From Sphingomonas lenta (lineage in GTDB: Bacteria > Pseudomonadota > Alphaproteobacteria > Sphingomonadales > Sphingomonadaceae), in NCBI RefSeq assembly GCF_002288825.1, contig NZ_NSLI01000003.1, positions 558,001 to 622,000 of the forward strand: 64,000 bases of DNA, written 5' to 3'. Positions 16,531 through 25,694 of this stretch are shown here, piece by piece. Numbering within the stretch: the first letter of the stretch is position 1; each line of letters opens with the position of its first letter. A model generated the notes under the pieces. The model had not been told where the DNA came from and made no database searches. It saw only the letters and a list, made by a program, of their open reading frames with translations. A program made the position numbers and the translations under genes.

Positions 16531-16781
16531 GCGTCCACCTTATCGACGAGAGTAACACCGCCGCGCCCGACGGACACGAGCAGGCGCTTGCCGTCGAAGT
16601 CGAGTACGGCGAGCCTGAGGCCCGGCGAGATCATCATGGTCTCCTTGACGGAGATCATGCGCGTCGGTGCCTTGCCCGGCATGCGCGCCTCGAGGCGGCG
16701 CCAGAGGTAGAGCGAGCCGATCATCAAGCCGCAGACCAGCGGCAGCAGCACGATCAGCTTGAGGACGTAGGACCACATCAT
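16527..16781 (-). CDS. fliO: FliO-like flagellar export assembly protein
   Basis: 84 residues: one N-terminal membrane helix (VLKLIVLLPLVCGLMIGSLYLW) and a small cytoplasmic domain with SVKETMMISPGLRLAVLDFDGKRLLVSVGRGGVTLVD, the short FliO core (a beta strand followed by LLVG/SV). FliO stabilises FliP during assembly. Identification rests on fold pattern, size and its place between fliN and fliP. Two ATG codons (16781 and 16778) are equally possible. Confidence 0.85.
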   Translation of the reverse strand: MMWSYVLKLIVLLPLVCGLMIGSLYLWRRLEARMPGKAPTRMISVKETMMISPGLRLAVLDFDGKRLLVSVGRGGVTLVDKVDA

Positions 16782-16787
16782 GGCGGC

Positions 16788-17078
16788 TCAGCCCCGCTTG
16801 TCGGGGGAGACGAGCTCGGTCATGCGCACGCCGAAGCGGTCGCCCACCGTCACCACCTCGCCGCGGCCGATCAGCGTGCCGTTGACGAAGACGTCGAGCA
16901 GTTCGTTGGCCGCGCGGTCGAGCTCGATCACGCTCGACTCGCCCAGCGCGAGCAGCTCGCGCAACGTCAGGCGGGTGGAGCCGATCTCCACGGAGAGCTT
17001 CACGTCGACGTCCTGGAGCAGCCGGAAATTGGCCGCGACGGCGCCGTCGACCGGGAAGCCGCCGGTCATGTCGTTCAT
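16788..17078 (-). CDS. fliN: Flagellar motor switch protein FliN
   Basis: 96 residues, almost entirely the SpoA domain: NFRLLQDVDVKLSVEIGSTRLTLRELLALGESSVIELDRAANELLDVFVNGTLIGRGEVVTVGDRFGVRMTEL. Forms the lower C-ring with FliM and docks FliH. Start overlaps the fliM stop by 4 bp. Confidence 0.95.
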   Translation of the reverse strand: MNDMTGGFPVDGAVAANFRLLQDVDVKLSVEIGSTRLTLRELLALGESSVIELDRAANELLDVFVNGTLIGRGEVVTVGDRFGVRMTELVSPDKRG

Positions 17079-18040
17079 TCGTCAGTTCCTTGGCGATGAT
17101 GCAGCTTGGTGAGGCGTACGGCCGCCTGGCCGTTCGATTGGCCCACGATTCCCGACGCGAAGCGGTCGCCGCCGACCATCACCGGCACTTCCGCGCCGAA
17201 GCTGATGGGGATGACGTCGCCGGGCTTCAGGTTCATGAGCATGGAGAGCGGTACGACCGGCTCGGCGAGCACGGAGCGGACCGGGAAGGTCACGTCCATC
17301 GCCGCGCGGGTCAGCGTGTTGCGCCAGGCGGGATCGGGTTCGGCCTTGTCGAGCACCTTGCCCGTCAGCGTGGGGCCGTGGGGCTTCAGCGCGTCGACGG
17401 GGTAGAGCAGGTCGAGATAGACCGGCGCGCCGTCGCCCGCGGCCAGGCCGAAGCGCGTCACGATCAGCGCGTCCTCGGCCGGTACGCCCAGCAGCGCGGG
17501 GTTGGCCTCCACGCGCCCGACCGAGAAGCCGATGGGGGCCAGCGGCTCCCAGGCTATCGACAGCGGACGCGCGACCATGCCGCCCAGCCGGGCCACCATC
17601 GCCTCGGCGGCGGGGGAGAACTCGGCGGGCATCTCGGCGGGCACCGCGCCCGCGCCTCCGAAGAACAGGTCCAGGAGTTCGAACACGAACTGTCCGTCGA
17701 GGACGCACAGCGCGGCGCCCTCCACGGTGCTCATCGGCAAGGGAAGATAGGCGGTCAGACCCTCGGCCCGCTCCGCGCGATAGTCGCCGAAGCGCTGCAC
17801 GGCGAGCGGCTCCGCCCAGACCCTGAGCTCCCGCCGCAGCAGGGGCTCGAACAGCCCGCGCAGCTGGCGGGCGAAGCGGGCGGACAGGTGCTGCACCGTG
17901 TGCAGGTCGCCGAAGGGATTGATCTTGGTCTGGCCCAGCACGCCACCGCTGGCGCGCGCGGCCCCTTCCGAGCGCGCACGGGCGCGACGCTCGGCCGGGG
18001 CGGCGGCGGTCAGGTCGGTGGTGTTCGGGCTGTTAACCAT
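17075..18040 (-). CDS. fliM: Flagellar motor switch protein FliM (no visible CheY-binding peptide)
   Basis: 321 residues. Middle CheC-like domain from about 45 (INPFGDLHTVQHLSARFARQLRG..., LLDLFFGGAG) and C-terminal SpoA domain (PVRSVLAEPVVPLSMLMNLKPGDVIPISF). The protein forms the C-ring and binds FliG. The N-terminus (MVNSPNTTDLTAAAPAERRA..., Ala/Arg rich to residue 36) lacks the LSQxEIDxLL peptide that binds phospho-CheY in most FliM proteins. No upstream in-frame ATG could restore it: fliL ends only 6 bp away. Belongs to the fli operon. Confidence 0.93.
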   Translation of the reverse strand: MVNSPNTTDLTAAAPAERRARARSEGAARASGGVLGQTKINPFGDLHTVQHLSARFARQLRGLFEPLLRRELRVWAEPLAVQRFGDYRAERAEGLTAYLPLPMSTVEGAALCVLDGQFVFELLDLFFGGAGAVPAEMPAEFSPAAEAMVARLGGMVARPLSIAWEPLAPIGFSVGRVEANPALLGVPAEDALIVTRFGLAAGDGAPVYLDLLYPVDALKPHGPTLTGKVLDKAEPDPAWRNTLTRAAMDVTFPVRSVLAEPVVPLSMLMNLKPGDVIPISFGAEVPVMVGGDRFASGIVGQSNGQAAVRLTKLHHRQGTDE

Positions 18041-18046
18041 GCCCGG

Positions 18047-18694
18047 TCACTGAACAACGAAGTTGGTAAAATAAACGTTACTGACCCCGCCAAAGCCTTC
18101 CTTCTGCTCCAGCGTTTCGTTGATCGCGTGGACGAGCCGGCGCTGCAGCTGGCGTTTGCCGTCGCTGGTGAAGACCTGCTCCTCCGTCGTGTCGCCCAGC
18201 GTCATCAGAATGGCCGAGCGGATGGCTATGTCGTTGGTTTTCAGCCGTTCGACGACCGTGTCGTCGTACGGCGTCGACACCGCCACGCCCACCTGGACGA
18301 AGTGGACGGAGTTCTGGAGATTGGAGGTGAACTCCTTCTCCATGGCGAAATAGTTCGACGCATATTTTTCGCCGCCGGGCACCTCGGGCACGGGCTTGCC
18401 GGCGGGGCCGTCGGCCGGCTTGGCTTCCGATTCGCCGCCGCTCTTCCCGCCTTCGCCTTCCGCGCCGTCGCCCGCGCGCTTCTGCTCGCTCTTCAGCACC
18501 AGCTTGGGCTTGGGCTTGTCGTCCTCGGCATGAGCCGCACCGGGGCCGCCAGGCACTAGGCCGGAGCCCGCGGCGAACACGCCGGCGCCCACGCCGCCGC
18601 CGACGAGCAGCAGCCCGCCCAACGCGAACACGAGGATCTTGCCCAGCTTGCCCTTCTTCTTGGCCGGCTTCTCTTCAGCCGCGTCACTCATCAT
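18047..18694 (-). CDS. fliL: Flagellar basal body-associated protein FliL
   Basis: 215 residues. Cytoplasmic lysine-rich start (EEKPAKKKGKLGK), one membrane helix (ILVFALGGLLLVGGGVGAGVFAAG, about 17-40), a charged linker, then the periplasmic stomatin/SPFH-like domain from about 115 with YFAMEKEFTSNLQNSVHFVQVGVAVSTPYDDTVVERL and C-terminal GGVSNVYFTNFVVQ, which is the FliL family end. FliL rings surround the stator units and support torque. AAAGGA lies just upstream of the two adjacent ATG codons at 18694 and 18691. Confidence 0.93.
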   Translation of the reverse strand: MMSDAAEEKPAKKKGKLGKILVFALGGLLLVGGGVGAGVFAAGSGLVPGGPGAAHAEDDKPKPKLVLKSEQKRAGDGAEGEGGKSGGESEAKPADGPAGKPVPEVPGGEKYASNYFAMEKEFTSNLQNSVHFVQVGVAVSTPYDDTVVERLKTNDIAIRSAILMTLGDTTEEQVFTSDGKRQLQRRLVHAINETLEQKEGFGGVSNVYFTNFVVQ

Positions 18695-18707
18695 TCAGTC
18701 CTTTCGA

Positions 18708-20504
18708 TCAGGCGATACGGTGGTCGGTGTCGTCCTCCGCCGCCGGCTCGCTCGATCGCGCGCGGGCCGGGGCAGGGGAGGAGGGGAGGGGGCGGTCGGG
18801 CGCGTGGCGGCCGTGCCGCTCCGCGCCGTCGCCGCCGACGGAAGTCTGGCCGAGCTTGAGCCCGCGCGCCTCCGCGGCTTCCGCCAGCTTGGGCTGCGCC
18901 TCCTGCAGCATGGCGCGCGTGGCGGCCTGCTCGGCGGCGAAGTGGACGTGGACGGCGTCCCCGTCGCGCTTGACCGATACGTCGATCCGGCCCAGCGCCT
19001 CGGGGACGAGGCGGATACGCGTGTCGGACGCGTCGACCGCGTCGCGCAGCCGCTCGATCCGCTCCACCATCGCGAGCGGCCATTGCTCGTGACGTACGTC
19101 GAGTGGGGCCGACGCGGCCTCGACGACGGCGGCGGGTGTGGGCCGCGTCCCCTGCAGCTCGCCGATAAAGGCCTGCGCGGCGACGTCGAGCGCGACGGGC
19201 CGCCGCACCTCGCGCGACGCGCGGTGGATCTCGGCGGCGAACATCCGCACCGCCGGCCCGATCACGGGGGCGGAGGCGGTCGGCGCGATGACGGGCGCGG
19301 CCTGGACGGGTCGTGCAGGCGCTTCGACGGCGCGCGGCTCGGCCTGTCGCGTCGGTGCGTCGGGCGCGGGCAAAACGTCGGCGACCTGGACGACGCCCGT
19401 CGCGGCGGCCGGAGTCGCGGGTGCTGTGCTGGGCTGAACGGCCGCCGTCGCGGCAGAGGTCAGAACCGGCGGCGCGAGCGCCGCGACATCGGAAGCGACC
19501 GGCGTTCCAGGAACGGACGCGATCGTCGGAGCCGAAGGTACCGGAACCGGTGCGGGCATGCTCGCGACCGCCTCGTCGGGCACGGTCGGCGCGTTCGCGG
19601 CCGCGGCGATCGTCGATGCGGAGGCGGTCGCCGGCGGCACGGCGACCTGCGTCGCCGCCGAAGCTGAAGCCCTGCCGGCAGCAACCGCCGTTAATGACGC
19701 GTGCGCCGCCGTCGGAGCCGTCGCGACCAGTGCGGGCGCCACCATCGGGTCCGTCATGGGGACGAGATCGGGTCCAATCGCCGGTGTCAAGAGTTGCGGA
19801 AGCGGTACGGACGCGAACCGCACCGGACGGTCGGACGGTCCGCTTGGAGTAGACTCCTCGGTCGACGCCCGATCATGTGTCGGCATCACCTCGACAGGAG
19901 GTACGGTTCTCGGTTCCGCGAATGGAATCACGAGTTCCGGCGCGTGCGCGTCCCGTGCGGTCGCGAGGTGCTCCCGGACGTCGCCCACGTCGATCGCCCG
20001 CGTCGCGACCCGGTCCGGATCGGCGTCGGCCGCGATCTCCACCGTCATCTCCGCGGGGCGGGGCAGGACCGGGCGCTCGGGCCGGCTCCTCAGGACACGC
20101 GCGATCGGCACCGGCACGTCGACGATCGGCGGCTCCGCTGAAGCGACGCTCGTGCGTGGCGCGACCGGCGTGGCGGGCGATGACGGGAAGGAAGTCGGCT
20201 GCATCGGGTCGGGCCTCGTCGCGGGCGGCGGCACCGGGGTTTGCACGGGGCCGTCGGCGCGCTCGGCGTCCGGCGCGGGCGGAACTCCGCCGGTCACCGC
20301 CGCCAGCAGCGCAAGGCCCGTGTCGGGGTCGCCTTCCGGCAAGACGCTGCCGGGATCGGCCGTTTTCTGCCGTGCGTCGCCACCGCCCGGCTTCGCCTGC
20401 ACCAGCTCCGCCAGCGACGACGCGAACGCCTGCCCGTCGCCGCCGGCGGCGGGAACCGACTTGCCGGCGAGCAGCGAGGTGAGCGCGGATAAGGGTTGGA
20501 TCAT
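18708..20504 (-). CDS. fliK: Flagellar hook-length control protein FliK
   Basis: 598 residues from ATG 20504 (MIQPLSALTSLLAGKSV). Mostly Ala/Pro/Val low complexity to about residue 470, then a conserved C-terminal domain: EQWPLAMVERIERLRDAVDASDTRIRLVPEALGRIDVSVKRDGDAVHVHFAAEQAATRAMLQEAQPKLAEAAEARGLKLG, which matches the Flg_hook domain (LxPExLGxxxVxL...) that touches FlhB to switch export. The long disordered N-terminus is the molecular ruler. An upstream start at 20549 would only add 15 unlikely residues. Located after fliJ in the operon. Confidence 0.9.
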   Translation of the reverse strand: MIQPLSALTSLLAGKSVPAAGGDGQAFASSLAELVQAKPGGGDARQKTADPGSVLPEGDPDTGLALLAAVTGGVPPAPDAERADGPVQTPVPPPATRPDPMQPTSFPSSPATPVAPRTSVASAEPPIVDVPVPIARVLRSRPERPVLPRPAEMTVEIAADADPDRVATRAIDVGDVREHLATARDAHAPELVIPFAEPRTVPPVEVMPTHDRASTEESTPSGPSDRPVRFASVPLPQLLTPAIGPDLVPMTDPMVAPALVATAPTAAHASLTAVAAGRASASAATQVAVPPATASASTIAAAANAPTVPDEAVASMPAPVPVPSAPTIASVPGTPVASDVAALAPPVLTSAATAAVQPSTAPATPAAATGVVQVADVLPAPDAPTRQAEPRAVEAPARPVQAAPVIAPTASAPVIGPAVRMFAAEIHRASREVRRPVALDVAAQAFIGELQGTRPTPAAVVEAASAPLDVRHEQWPLAMVERIERLRDAVDASDTRIRLVPEALGRIDVSVKRDGDAVHVHFAAEQAATRAMLQEAQPKLAEAAEARGLKLGQTSVGGDGAERHGRHAPDRPLPSSPAPARARSSEPAAEDDTDHRIA

Positions 20505-20542
20505 GGGTGGCGAAGTCCGGTCGGGATTGGTCGAGCTTAGGA

Positions 20543-20950
20543 TCAGCAAGGACCGTGCCGTTTCTTGTGGTGCGGCTGGTCCTCGAGAGAGCGCGCCTCG
20601 CGACGGAGCGCTTCGAGGCGCGCGCGTTCGAGCAGCTTCTCAACCGCGCTCTGGTCGCGCTTGGCGGCGCGTGCGCCCTCGACGGCGCGCTCGGCCTCGG
20701 CTTCCGCCATGGCGAGGCGGTTGGCGGCGACCTGCGCCGATTTATGGAGCCGCTCGCGATAATGCGACTGGGCGAGCAGCGTCGCCGCGCCCCCGCTTGT
20801 GGGCGCGACCGCGGCGGCGAGCTGCGCGATGCGGGCCGACATCGCCGCTTCGGACGCGACCTGCGCGTGCGCGCGGGCTTCGTCGGCGCGGGCGAGCGTC
20901 AGCTGGAGCGAGCGGACGCGGTGGATGCGCCCGAGCGTATCCTTAGCCAT
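20543..20950 (-). CDS. fliJ: FliJ-like flagellar export chaperone
   Basis: 135 residues, nearly all one helical coiled coil rich in Ala, Arg and Glu, starting MAKDTLGRIHRVRSLQLTLARADEARA and containing RNRL-like AANRLAMAEAEAERAVEGARAAKRDQSAVEKLLER. FliJ is the stalk of the FliI ATPase and escorts minor-filament chaperones. Position directly after fliI (8 bp overlap) supports the call. Sequence conservation in FliJ is always low. Confidence 0.85.
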   Translation of the reverse strand: MAKDTLGRIHRVRSLQLTLARADEARAHAQVASEAAMSARIAQLAAAVAPTSGGAATLLAQSHYRERLHKSAQVAANRLAMAEAEAERAVEGARAAKRDQSAVEKLLERARLEALRREARSLEDQPHHKKRHGPC

Positions 20951-22274
20951 CACCGAAGACGCCGGTCAGCTCGGTCACGGCCTCGTCGAGCGTCACGACC
21001 TGGTCGGCGTCCTGGCGGATATATTCTGTGATCGCGGGGTGGTGCGCGATGGCGGCGTCGATCGCCGGGTCCGCGCCCGCGCGGTACGCGCCCATCAGCA
21101 CGAGGTCGCGATTTTCCTCATAGGTGGCGAGGTGGCGGCGCAGCGTGCGCGCGGCGAGCTGGTGCGGCTTGCCGACCACGTCGGTCATCACGCGGCTGAC
21201 GGACGGGCCGACGTCGATTGCTGGGTACACGCCGCGCTCGGCGAGCGCGCGCGACAGCACGATATGGCCGTCCAGGATCGAGCGCGCCGAGTCCACCACG
21301 GGGTCGTTGCCGTCGTCGCCGTCGGCGAGCACGGTGTAGATCGCGGTGATCGACCCGCCGGTGCGCGCGCAGGTGCCCGCACGCTCGATCAGGTTGGGCA
21401 GCATGGCGATGGCCGACGGCGGATAGCCGCGCGCCGAGGCCGGTTCGCCCAGAGCCAGCCCGATCTCGCGACCGGCGTGCGCGACGCGGGTGAGCGAGTC
21501 CATGATGAGGAGCACGCGCTTGCCCTCTTCGCGAAACGCCTCCGCGATGGCGGTAGCGCGCAGCGCCCCGCGGATGCGCAGCACGGGCGAGTGGTTGGCG
21601 GGGACCGCGACGACCACCGACCGCGCACGCGCCTCGCCGGCGACCTTGGTCTCCAAGAAGTCGGCGACCTCTCGCGAGCGTTCGCCGATCAGGCCGATCA
21701 CGACCACGTCCGCCTTGGCGGCGCGCACCATCATGCCCAGCAGCACCGACTTGCCGACGCCCGATCCCGCCATGATGCCGACGCGCTGGCCTTGGCCGAG
21801 CGTCAGCAGGCCGTTGATCGCGCGCACGCCCACGTCGAGCGGTTCGAGCACGCGGCCACGGTCGAGCGGCGACTGGATGCGGCCGGCGAGCGGCCACTTG
21901 CGCGCGCCACGGATAGGGCCGAGCCCGTCGATCGGCTTGCCCGCCCCGTCGACGACGCGGCCGAGCAGCGCGGAGCCCACCTCCGCCTCGCCCGGCGGGC
22001 CGATCGGGCGCACGCGCGCCTGGGGCAGGAGAGGGGCGGGGCCGCCCAGGTTCATGAGCAACGTGCGCCCCTGGCGGAAGCCGATCGCCTCCGCCTCGAT
22101 CTCGTGGCCACCATGACCGCCCACCCTGCACACGGTGCCGACGGGAACGGTCAGCCCGACCGCTTCCATCAGCAGGCCGTCGAACGAGGACAGCCGGCCG
22201 GAGACGACGGGGGCGGGCGCGGAACCCGCGCCGCCCAGCGCGTCCAGATATTCGTCGGCGAAGCGCGTCAGCAC
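20943..22274 (-). CDS. fliI: Flagellar export ATPase FliI
   Basis: 443 residues from a GTG. F1-beta-like ATPase: Walker A GSGVGKS at 170-176, Walker B VLLIMDSLTR (D259), and the FliI hallmark GLIGERSREVADFLE. N-terminal RNA-binding-like barrel FDGLLMEAVGLTVPVGTVCRV. Hexamers energise export together with the proton motive force. Overlaps fliH by 7 bp. Confidence 0.97.
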   Translation of the reverse strand: MLTRFADEYLDALGGAGSAPAPVVSGRLSSFDGLLMEAVGLTVPVGTVCRVGGHGGHEIEAEAIGFRQGRTLLMNLGGPAPLLPQARVRPIGPPGEAEVGSALLGRVVDGAGKPIDGLGPIRGARKWPLAGRIQSPLDRGRVLEPLDVGVRAINGLLTLGQGQRVGIMAGSGVGKSVLLGMMVRAAKADVVVIGLIGERSREVADFLETKVAGEARARSVVVAVPANHSPVLRIRGALRATAIAEAFREEGKRVLLIMDSLTRVAHAGREIGLALGEPASARGYPPSAIAMLPNLIERAGTCARTGGSITAIYTVLADGDDGNDPVVDSARSILDGHIVLSRALAERGVYPAIDVGPSVSRVMTDVVGKPHQLAARTLRRHLATYEENRDLVLMGAYRAGADPAIDAAIAHHPAITEYIRQDADQVVTLDEAVTELTGVFGDG

Positions 22275-22993
22275 GAGGGCGAGCCCGTCGGCAACGGCAC
22301 GCGGTCGATCGCCTGGGCGAGCTGTTCGAGCCAGAGCTCCGGCCCGTCCTCGACCACGGTGGACGCGGCCTCCAGCACGAACGACCCGCGATCGACGTTC
22401 GCGTCGCCGGCGGCGAACACGTTGTCGGGCAGCTTGCCCTCGAGCAGCTGGACGTCGTCGGGATGGACGCGCAGCAGCGCGGACTCGCTCTTCTCGGCGA
22501 GCAGATCGGTCGCAGCGACGACGCGGCGGCTGAGCAGATCGGCGGATACGCCGACCTCGCCGACCAAGCGGCCGACCAGCAGCATCACCGTCGCGCGTAA
22601 GCGTCCGGCCATCGCGTCGCGGTCGATGCGCCCGGCCTGGCCCAGCGCCTCGACGAGGCTCCCCAGCATCGCGCGGTCGCGTTCTTCGGCTTGCGCGAGC
22701 GCGGCGGTCGCGGCGGCGAAACCCTCCGCGTACCCCGCCTCGCGCGCCGCCTGGAGCGGGTCGAGCACCGGCTCGTCCAGCGACGGGTCGAGCGGGTTCC
22801 AGCCCTCGGTCGGGTCGCCGTCCGGGTCGGCCGGCGAGAAGTGCTTGGGCCCCGTGCCCGCGGGTTTGGGCGCGAAGTGCCGAGGCGCACGCGGCGCGGC
22901 GGCGGCGAAGCCCGGCTCGGGCTCCATGACCGCGCGCAGCCGCTCGGCCGGCGCGGCGTGGCGGGGCACGAAGCCCGCGACGAACTCAGACAT
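22268..22993 (-). CDS. fliH: FliH-like negative regulator of FliI
   Basis: 241 residues. N-terminal Pro/Ala-rich region without predicted fold, then a helical segment AAREAGYAEGFAAATAALAQAEERDRAMLGSLVEALG and a C-terminal V-ATPase-stalk-like domain ATVMLLVGRLVGEVGVSADLLSRRVVAATDLLAEKSESALLRVHPDDVQLLEG with LRVHPDD, the FliH/YscL signature. Dimeric FliH tethers FliI to FliN in the C-ring. Position between fliG and fliI supports the call. Confidence 0.9.
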   Translation of the reverse strand: MSEFVAGFVPRHAAPAERLRAVMEPEPGFAAAAPRAPRHFAPKPAGTGPKHFSPADPDGDPTEGWNPLDPSLDEPVLDPLQAAREAGYAEGFAAATAALAQAEERDRAMLGSLVEALGQAGRIDRDAMAGRLRATVMLLVGRLVGEVGVSADLLSRRVVAATDLLAEKSESALLRVHPDDVQLLEGKLPDNVFAAGDANVDRGSFVLEAASTVVEDGPELWLEQLAQAIDRVPLPTGSPSC

Positions 22994-24005
22994 ACTCGTC
23001 CTCGCCTGCGCCCATCATGATCGTGCCGTCCTTGGCCAGCGCGCGCGCCATAGCGATGATCGACTTCTGCGCCTCCAGCACGTCGGCCAGCTTCATCGGA
23101 CCGCGCGCCTCCATCTCGTCGCGGATGCCGTCCGCCGCGCGCTTCGACATGCAGCCGAAGAAGCGCTCGCGGGCGATCTCGTCCGCGCCCTTGAGCGCGC
23201 GGGTGAGCACCTCGCCGTCGATGTTGCGGATGAGCGTGCCGAGGTTCTTGTCGTCGAGCTCCAAGAGGTTCTCAAAGACGAACAGCGCCTCCTCGATCTG
23301 CTTGGCGATGTCGCGGTCGATCTTGAACAGCTTTGGCATGACGCGCTGCTCGGTCGACTTGCGCGCGCTAGACAGCACCTTGGCCGCCTCCCGCGCGCCG
23401 CCCAGCACCACGCCGCCGCCGCGGTTCGCCGAACCCGTCCGGTTCGCGAGCATCGCGCGCAGCGTCTCCACGGCGTCGGGCGTGATCGGCCCCAGCCGCG
23501 CGATGCGGTGGAGGATATCGGGCTGCACGGCTTCGGGCAGCTTCTCCAGCACCTGGCCGCCCACCTCGGGCTTGAGGTTCGCGATGAGCACGGCCGCGAT
23601 CTGCGGGTGCTCCTTCTCGACCATGGAGGCGATCTCGGCCGCGTCGAGCCAGTCGAGCAGCTCGAGTTCGCAGATCGCTTCCGGCGGCGTGATGCGGGCG
23701 AGCAGCGACGAGGCCTTTTCCGGCCCCAGCGCCTTGTGCATCACCGTCTCGATCCGTGGGCGGGGATCGAAGCTGATGCCGTTCCGCTCGCGGGCGCGGC
23801 CGACGAAGTCGTCGAGCACGTCGTCCACCTCCTGCTCCGACACGTCCGCGACGCTGAACATCGCGGAGCCGAGCTGGCGGACCTCCTCGGGGTCGAGCTT
23901 CTGGAGGATGGCCGCGGCCTCCTCCTCGCCGACCAGCATCATCAGCACGGCCGCGCGCTCCACGCCGGTGAAGCTGCGCGCGCCGGGGGCGAGCGCGGTG
24001 GTCAT
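22986..24005 (-). CDS. fliG: Flagellar motor switch protein FliG
   Basis: 339 residues. Torque-generating rotor protein. Conserved: FTGVERAAVLMMLVGEEEAAAILQKLDPEEVRQLGSAM, the EHPQ motif in MVEKEHPQIAAVLI, and the C-terminal domain with its charged torque helix region (KNLGTLIRNIDGEVLTRALKGADEIARERFFGCMSKRAADGIRDEMEARGP). Overlaps fliF by 4 bp. Standard length. Confidence 0.97.
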   Translation of the reverse strand: MTTALAPGARSFTGVERAAVLMMLVGEEEAAAILQKLDPEEVRQLGSAMFSVADVSEQEVDDVLDDFVGRARERNGISFDPRPRIETVMHKALGPEKASSLLARITPPEAICELELLDWLDAAEIASMVEKEHPQIAAVLIANLKPEVGGQVLEKLPEAVQPDILHRIARLGPITPDAVETLRAMLANRTGSANRGGGVVLGGAREAAKVLSSARKSTEQRVMPKLFKIDRDIAKQIEEALFVFENLLELDDKNLGTLIRNIDGEVLTRALKGADEIARERFFGCMSKRAADGIRDEMEARGPMKLADVLEAQKSIIAMARALAKDGTIMMGAGEDEYV

Positions 24006-25693
24006 GACTTGGCTTCCGTCTTCATCATGTCGCGCACGGCCAGCGCGGCGCGCGCGGGGTTATCGCGGGTGAAGCCGCGGACGGCGCCCAGGCGCTCGTC
24101 GAAGCTGCGGCTGCTCTCGATATGCTCCAGCGTGACCGGGTTCTGCACCTCGACGCCGCCCGGGATCGGGTTGCCGTCGGCGTCGAGCGTGAGCGCCCTG
24201 GCGGCCTCCGCCTTCTTGGCCGCGGCCTCCGCCTCCTGCCGCTTCGTGATGGCGCGGACGATCGGCCGCACGCCGAACAACAGCACCAGGAGCGCGATCA
24301 GGATCGCGGTGGCGTTGCGCGCGATCACCGGCACCCAGGCGTTGTCGTACCAGGCGGGTCCTTCCTCCGTGCCCGCCGCGCCCGCGAACTTGCGGCTGAT
24401 CACCGTGACGTTGTCGGCGCGCTGCGGATTGAAGCCCACCGCGCTCTTCACCAGGTCGGAGATCTGGGCGATCTCCGCCGGGGTGCGGCGTCCGCCCTCC
24501 GGATCGCGGAGCAGTACGGCGACCGACAGGCGCTTCACGCCGCCTGGCGCGGCGCGCGTCACCGAGACCTCGCGGTCGAGGTCGTAGGCGCGCTGGAACC
24601 GGTCCTGCTGCTTCATCGGGTTGGGCGGCGGGCCGCCGGCGACCGGCTGAGCCTGCGGCGTGCCGGGCGTGCCGACGGCCGGCTGCGGCGCCTGCATGGT
24701 GCTGGCGGGCGGCGGCGTGTTGGACAGCGCGCCCGGAATGCCGCCGGGGTTGGCCGGGTCTTGCTGATAGCCGGTCCAGTCCCCCGTCTCGGCGCGGAGC
24801 GCGCCCTGCTTGTCGTAGGTCTCGCGGGTCGCCTGCGTCTCGTCGAGATCGACGTCCGCCTGGACCTCCGCGGTGAAGTTGCCCGCGCCGACCAACGGCG
24901 TGAGCAGCTGCTGGAGCTGCTGGCGGTACTTCTCCTCGACGCGGCGCTGGAACTCGATCCGCTTGTCGGAGCCGTTGGCGCCTTCTCCGCCCGACTTGGA
25001 CAGGAGGCCGCCGAGCTGGTCGACGACCGTCACGTCGCTGGGCTTCATGCCCGGCACGGACGAGGCGACGAGGCTGACGATGGACGCGACCTGCGCGTCG
25101 GACAGCGCGCGGCCGGGCTGCAGCTTGACGACCACGGACGCGGACGGGTTCGCCTTGTCGCGGACGAACACCGTCGACTCCGGCATCGCCAGGTGCACGC
25201 GCGCCTCGGCCACCGCGTCGATCTCCTGGATCGAGCGGGCGAGTTCCGTCTCGCGCGCCTGGCGCAGGCGCTCGCCCTCGACGGCGCGGGATACGCCCAT
25301 CGGTAGCTGGTCGAGGATGGCGTAGCCGCCGGGCGCCGCCTTGGGCAGGTTCTGGCTGGCGAGCAGCATGCGCGCCCGGCTGTAATCCTCTTCCGCGACG
25401 GTGAGCGCGCCCGTGCCGTCGTCGATCGCGGACGGGATGTTCGCCTGCTCCAGCGCGGCGGTGACCGCGGCCTTGTCGGCGTCGGGCAGCGACGGGAACA
25501 GCGTCTTCTGCGGCGGCGAGGACAAGGTCGCCCAGGCGAGCGCGGCCGCGCCGACCAGGCCGACCGCGGCCACCGCGGGCCCGGCGCGCCGGACGGCGGG
25601 CTGCGCCATCAGGCCCTTGATCTGCTGGAGCGGGTTGGCGAACCGCTCCGGTACGGCCGGGGTCGCCCCGGCGGGTGCTAACGCTTGCGCCAT
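24002..25693 (-). CDS. fliF: Flagellar MS-ring protein FliF
   Basis: 563 residues. Two membrane helices (about 40-62 and 455-478) flank a large periplasmic part containing the ring-building motifs LFPSLPDADKAAVTAALEQANIPSAIDDGTGALTV, RARMLLASQNLPKAAPGGYAILDQLPMGVSRAVEGERLRQARETELARSIQEIDAVAEARVHLAMPESTVFVRD. The C-terminal FRRxxGAV-like end, HIESSRSFDERLGAVRGFTRDNPARAALAVRDMMKTE, binds FliG. A Pro/Gln-rich insertion (about 330-375) lies in the beta-collar. One base separates it from fliE. Confidence 0.96.
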   Translation of the reverse strand: MAQALAPAGATPAVPERFANPLQQIKGLMAQPAVRRAGPAVAAVGLVGAAALAWATLSSPPQKTLFPSLPDADKAAVTAALEQANIPSAIDDGTGALTVAEEDYSRARMLLASQNLPKAAPGGYAILDQLPMGVSRAVEGERLRQARETELARSIQEIDAVAEARVHLAMPESTVFVRDKANPSASVVVKLQPGRALSDAQVASIVSLVASSVPGMKPSDVTVVDQLGGLLSKSGGEGANGSDKRIEFQRRVEEKYRQQLQQLLTPLVGAGNFTAEVQADVDLDETQATRETYDKQGALRAETGDWTGYQQDPANPGGIPGALSNTPPPASTMQAPQPAVGTPGTPQAQPVAGGPPPNPMKQQDRFQRAYDLDREVSVTRAAPGGVKRLSVAVLLRDPEGGRRTPAEIAQISDLVKSAVGFNPQRADNVTVISRKFAGAAGTEEGPAWYDNAWVPVIARNATAILIALLVLLFGVRPIVRAITKRQEAEAAAKKAEAARALTLDADGNPIPGGVEVQNPVTLEHIESSRSFDERLGAVRGFTRDNPARAALAVRDMMKTEAKS

Positions 25694-25694
25694 C

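Noticed and set aside
20799..24587. 1,262-residue plus-strand frame across fliJ-fliI-fliH-fliG
   Set aside because: Antisense to four well-conserved flagellar genes; the translated sequence has no motif and changes character at each gene border.
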